DNA of 8,014 bases from Planctomycetota bacterium (lineage in GTDB: Bacteria; Planctomycetota; Phycisphaerae; WQYP01; JAJZKY01), in assembly GCA_021803885.1 (NCBI GenBank), contig JAJZKY010000184.1:1-8014 (forward strand), read 5' to 3'. The position numbers and the translations under genes were made by a program. Numbering within the stretch: the stretch's first letter is position 1; every line of letters starts with the position of its first letter. The notes beneath the pieces were generated by a model. That model was not told the DNA's origin. It did no database searches and was given only the letters and a program-made list of their open reading frames with translations. Shown piece after piece: positions 5,307 through 8,014 of the stretch.

Positions 5307-6438
5307 AAAGAGTCTCCAGTTTGGCCACCATGATATCGGCGTCGAACAGGCTTGCCGCTAACTCCCGGCCCGCCTGGCCCAGGCGGCGGCGTTTGTCGGC
5401 GTCGCCGGTGAGTTCCAGAACGGCATCGCCCATGGTGGCGATGTCGCCCGGCTGGATCAAGACTCCGGTACGGGAATGGAGGCAGATTTCCGCCGCGCCA
5501 TCGCAGTCGTATACAATGACCGGAACGCCCGCCAGCAGCGCCTGCGGGACCGCGCGGGGAAGCCCCTCGCGGTAACTGGGATGTAAAAGTATATCCATCG
5601 CCGGGATCAGTTCCGCCACCTGTTCCGGCGAGACAAGTCCGGTAAGTGTGAATCGGTCCGACCAGTTGCGGCTGCGTATTTCGCTCTGAAAACGGTCATT
5701 AAATACGCCATCGCCGATCCATAGAAAATGCAAATTCGGTTCGCACGCCAGCACACGGGGGGCGATTTTCAGAATATCGTCGTGCCCCTTTAGCGGTTGC
5801 AGACGGGCAATGGTGCCGATGACGATCTTCTCGGGACCGATGCCCAATTTTCTCCGGGCCAGTTGCCGCGCCTCCGGCCGCGGTGTGAATTTGTCAATCT
5901 CCATGCCGCTATAAATAGTGGTAAACTGTTCCGGACGACCGATACCTTCCCGCAGCGCCTGGCGGGTCATGGCGTCGGCCACCGCCACAATCGCATGACA
6001 GCGACGCGCCGCCCAGCGTTCCAGAAGAATCCAACCCATATTGATGAGGCGCCCCTGGTACGGATGAAATGCCAGACCGTGCATGGTATGGACGATAACC
6101 GGTACGCGCTGCTTCCAGGCAGCGGCCCGGCCAAGAATGCCGGCCTTGCTGGAATGGGTGTGCACCACGTCCGGTTGGAACCGGGCGAAAATCCGCCGCA
6201 GTTCGCCATACGCCGAGAAGTCGGCCGCGGGGTGGGGATTACGCCGCAGCGCCGGCAGTTCCATCACCTCATATCCGCCGGATCTGGCCCGCGGCAGCAG
6301 CGATCCTTCCGGTCCCCTGCTCGGGCCCGTAATCAGAATCACCTCTTGACCGCGGCGCCGCAGACCTTCGCAGGTTAGAAGGGTGTTCTCCTGCGCTCCG
6401 CCGACGATCAATCGCGTAATCACGTGGACTATTTTCAA
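5263..6438 (-). CDS. GT4-family glycosyltransferase (391 aa)
   Basis: This is a two-domain GT-B retaining glycosyltransferase of family GT4, probably cytoplasmic or membrane-associated and transferring a sugar from a nucleotide donor to a cell-surface glycan or lipid. The N-terminal domain starts K-I-V-H-V-I-T-R-L-I-V-G-G-A-Q-E and carries V-V-H-T-H-S-S-K-A-G, both typical of polysaccharide-type GT4 enzymes. The C-terminal domain has I-G-T-I-A-R-L-Q-P-L-K-G-H and the donor-site motif S-Y-R-E-G-L-P-R-A-V-P-Q. There the usual E-x7-E reads E291-x7-Q299. The length is normal for the family. I chose TTG at 6438. It overlaps the truA stop (TTGA), GGAAGGG sits five bases upstream, and the product then starts exactly at the conserved first beta strand. 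An ATG at 6480 would add 14 non-conserved residues. Acceptor and sugar are unknown. Confidence 0.85.
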   Translation of the reverse strand: MKIVHVITRLIVGGAQENTLLTCEGLRRRGQEVILITGPSRGPEGSLLPRARSGGYEVMELPALRRNPHPAADFSAYGELRRIFARFQPDVVHTHSSKAGILGRAAAWKQRVPVIVHTMHGLAFHPYQGRLINMGWILLERWAARRCHAIVAVADAMTRQALREGIGRPEQFTTIYSGMEIDKFTPRPEARQLARRKLGIGPEKIVIGTIARLQPLKGHDDILKIAPRVLACEPNLHFLWIGDGVFNDRFQSEIRSRNWSDRFTLTGLVSPEQVAELIPAMDILLHPSYREGLPRAVPQALLAGVPVIVYDCDGAAEICLHSRTGVLIQPGDIATMGDAVLELTGDADKRRRLGQAGRELAASLFDADIMVAKLETLYEKLHAKFSPEEPR

Positions 6439-7205
6439 TTGGACCCTTCCGGAGCGGCGAAGCGAATCCATTGCAGGCACAGACCGCTTGCCGGGGCGCA
6501 GGGACCCGCCTGCGAGCGATCAGCGGATTCCAGTATCCGGGTGATTTGCTCCGGCTTCCAGCGAGCGCGTCCCACCTCCAGGACGGTTCCCACCATCGTG
6601 CGTACCATGTGATAAAGGAATCCGTTACCTTCGACGCTGAAAATAATCATGGGGCCGCGGCTGTGAATTCCACAGTGGGTGATGGTTCGGACGGTGCTGC
6701 GAACCCGATCGCCATCGGGACTCCGGCTGCAAAAGGCGGCGAAATCATGTTCGCCTTCTAATCGCCGGCAAGCTTCTCCCATGGCCGCCAGATCCACCTT
6801 GCGCCAATGGTGGTATACAAAATGTCGATAGAACAGGGGCCGCTCGCGATTGCACCATATCAAGTAACGATACCGCTTGCGCCAAGCCCGCGCCACATCA
6901 AAACCGGGCGGGGCGGGAATCAGTTCCCGGATCAGGATGTCGGGGGGCAGGCGGCTGTTGATCGCCAGGCGCATTCGCTGAGGCGCCAGGCGGCACTCGG
7001 TATCCATCTGCGCCACCTGGCCGCAGGCATGCACGCCCGTATCCGTCCGTGAAGAACCGGCGATTACCACGGGATGATTCACAATTTGGCCGGCGGCTAT
7101 CTCCACGGCGCGCTGCACGGTGGGGAGCGGATCGGGCTGCCTCTGCCAGCCGCAATACGCCGTGCCGTCATAGGCGAGGGTGAGTTTATAACGAACCAAC
7201 GACAT
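6435..7205 (-). CDS. truA: tRNA pseudouridine(38-40) synthase TruA
   Basis: TruA converts uridines 38-40 of the tRNA anticodon stem-loop to pseudouridine in the cytoplasm. At 256 residues it has the family's normal length. The N-terminus Y-K-L-T-L-A-Y-D-G-T-A-Y-C-G-W-Q-R-Q is characteristic. The catalytic aspartate is D55 in G-S-S-R-T-D-T-G-V-H-A, equivalent to Asp60 of E. coli. Later conserved segments include K-R-Y-R-Y-L-I, H-D-F-A-A-F-C, and G-N-G-F-L-Y-H-M-V-R-T-M-V-G-T in the C-terminal half. The ATG at 7205 is six bases after the asd stop, with no strong ribosome binding site between, so translation may be coupled to asd. The gene appears intact and functional. Confidence 0.97.
   Translation of the reverse strand: MSLVRYKLTLAYDGTAYCGWQRQPDPLPTVQRAVEIAAGQIVNHPVVIAGSSRTDTGVHACGQVAQMDTECRLAPQRMRLAINSRLPPDILIRELIPAPPGFDVARAWRKRYRYLIWCNRERPLFYRHFVYHHWRKVDLAAMGEACRRLEGEHDFAAFCSRSPDGDRVRSTVRTITHCGIHSRGPMIIFSVEGNGFLYHMVRTMVGTVLEVGRARWKPEQITRILESADRSQAGPCAPASGLCLQWIRFAAPEGSN
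6444..6450 (-). promoter_or_regulatory. Ribosome binding site deciding the TTG start of the glycosyltransferase
   Basis: GGAAGGG on the minus strand is five bases from the TTG at 6438-6436, which overlaps the truA TGA (6437-6435). This favours the TTG over the ATG at 6480 and indicates translational coupling. Confidence 0.6.
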
Positions 7206-7211
7206 TGCGCT

Positions 7212-8014
7212 TTACGCCAGCAGCCTCTGTGCAATTTGTACGGCATTGAGCGCGGCGCCCTTGAGAAGCTGATCTCCGGCCACGAACATGGCGATCGACC
7301 GGCCGGAGGGATCGCTGATATCCTGGCGGATTCTGCCCACCAGAACGTCGCCCTGGCCGGAAGCGTCGCGGGGCATGGGAAAATAATTTCGATCACGATC
7401 GTCGACCACCTTTACGCCCGCGGCGCCGCTTAGCAGTTCGCGAACCCGCCCGGAGTCGATCGGATCGGTACACTCTATATGCAACGCTTCGCAATGCGCC
7501 CTTAACACCGGCACGCGAACACAGGTGGCGGAGATGCGGATGTCCGGATCATTGAATATCTTGCGCGTCTCCCGGACCATTTTAAGCTCTTCCTCGTTAT
7601 AACCGGTTTGCGGATCCACGGCCGCATTGTGGCTGAACACATTAAAAGCATAAGGGTGCGGCAGCACCGTGGGGATGTGGTCGCGCCCTTCCAACGCCGC
7701 TTGCGTGGCGCGAAGCAATTCCTGCATGGCCGCGGCGCCGGCGCCGCTGGCGGCCTGGTAGGTCGCCACGATCAGCCGGCGAATCCGGTTCACCCGGTGG
7801 ATCGGCCACAATGGCACCAGCGCGATAATTGTCGAACAGTTGGGATTGGCGATAATACCCCGATTTCGGCCTATCATTTCAGGATTGATCTCCGGAATCA
7901 CCAGCGGCACTTCCGGATCCATGCGGAACGCCGAGCTGTTGTCCACCACCACGGCGCCAGCCGCCACGGCCAGAGGCGCGAACTTTCTGCTGATTGCTCC
8001 ACCAGCGGAAAACA
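7212..8014 (-). CDS. asd: Aspartate-semialdehyde dehydrogenase (N-terminus outside window)
   Basis: The enzyme reduces aspartyl phosphate to aspartate semialdehyde with NADPH, the branch point to lysine/diaminopimelate, methionine and threonine. The frame stays open to the right edge; 266 residues are visible, and the N-terminal Rossmann nucleotide-binding segment (roughly the first 70 residues) is missing. Visible landmarks are F-S-A-G-G and V-V-D-N-S-S-A-F-R-M near the visible start, and the catalytic cysteine in I-I-A-N-P-N-C-S-T. The substrate-binding and catalytic-base region follows as T-C-V-R-V-P-V-L-R-A-H. The sequence runs on past the GTG at 7967 with family-like residues, so that GTG is internal. 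It is the first gene visible of the operon; its promoter lies outside the window. Confidence 0.96.
   Translation of the reverse strand, partial: FSAGGAISRKFAPLAVAAGAVVVDNSSAFRMDPEVPLVIPEINPEMIGRNRGIIANPNCSTIIALVPLWPIHRVNRIRRLIVATYQAASGAGAAAMQELLRATQAALEGRDHIPTVLPHPYAFNVFSHNAAVDPQTGYNEEELKMVRETRKIFNDPDIRISATCVRVPVLRAHCEALHIECTDPIDSGRVRELLSGAAGVKVVDDRDRNYFPMPRDASGQGDVLVGRIRQDISDPSGRSIAMFVAGDQLLKGAALNAVQIAQRLLA

Noticed and set aside
5797..6378. Plus-strand open frame of 193 codons opposite the glycosyltransferase
   Set aside because: The minus strand holds clear GT4 motifs over the same bases; the plus translation resembles no family.
1..8014. CRISPR array, tRNA or rRNA genes
   Set aside because: No regularly spaced repeats and no tRNA-like or rRNA-like conserved stretches were seen on either strand by eye.

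Overview
The window joins two kinds of DNA. Bases 1 to about 3350 are an accessory region made of plus-strand gene remnants and defence-like genes. Bases 3357 to 8014 are an ordered minus-strand housekeeping and envelope operon, transcribed towards the accessory region. The DNA is GC-rich and bacterial. The style of the IS21 transposase remnant and of the large secreted transglutaminase-like protein suggests a Planctomycetota-type genome (Phycisphaerae-like). This comes from family memory, not from a search, and is tentative.

Accessory side. An SF2 helicase (type III restriction Res-like) enters from the left edge and ends in a PD-(D/E)XK-type nuclease motif. Twelve bases after its stop, and in the same frame, comes a 132-residue protein I do not recognise. 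Overlapping the end of that gene, behind a good ribosome binding site, is the start of a third gene that breaks off after about 35 codons. The break coincides with the apparent left end of an IS21-family element, whose transposase gene istA is itself frameshifted and cut short. Next comes a consensus -10 box placed so that the following small gene would be leaderless. That gene encodes a 63-residue protein of the kind paired with AbiEii-like nucleotidyltransferases. The partner nucleotidyltransferase starts normally but is broken near 3350 and runs on into unrelated antisense DNA.

Housekeeping side, read on the minus strand from the right edge: asd (aspartate-semialdehyde dehydrogenase, N-terminus outside the window), truA (tRNA pseudouridine synthase), a GT4 glycosyltransferase starting at a TTG that overlaps the truA stop, and a signal-peptide-bearing protein with a transglutaminase-like Cys-His core. 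Gaps are 6 bases or overlaps throughout, so the four genes are probably one transcript. The operon's natural 3' flank appears lost, because its last stop codon abuts the broken nucleotidyltransferase.

The most interesting part is the helicase-nuclease / small protein / truncated third gene cassette. It looks like a multi-gene anti-phage module disabled by an insertion sequence. I saw no tRNA, rRNA or CRISPR array.
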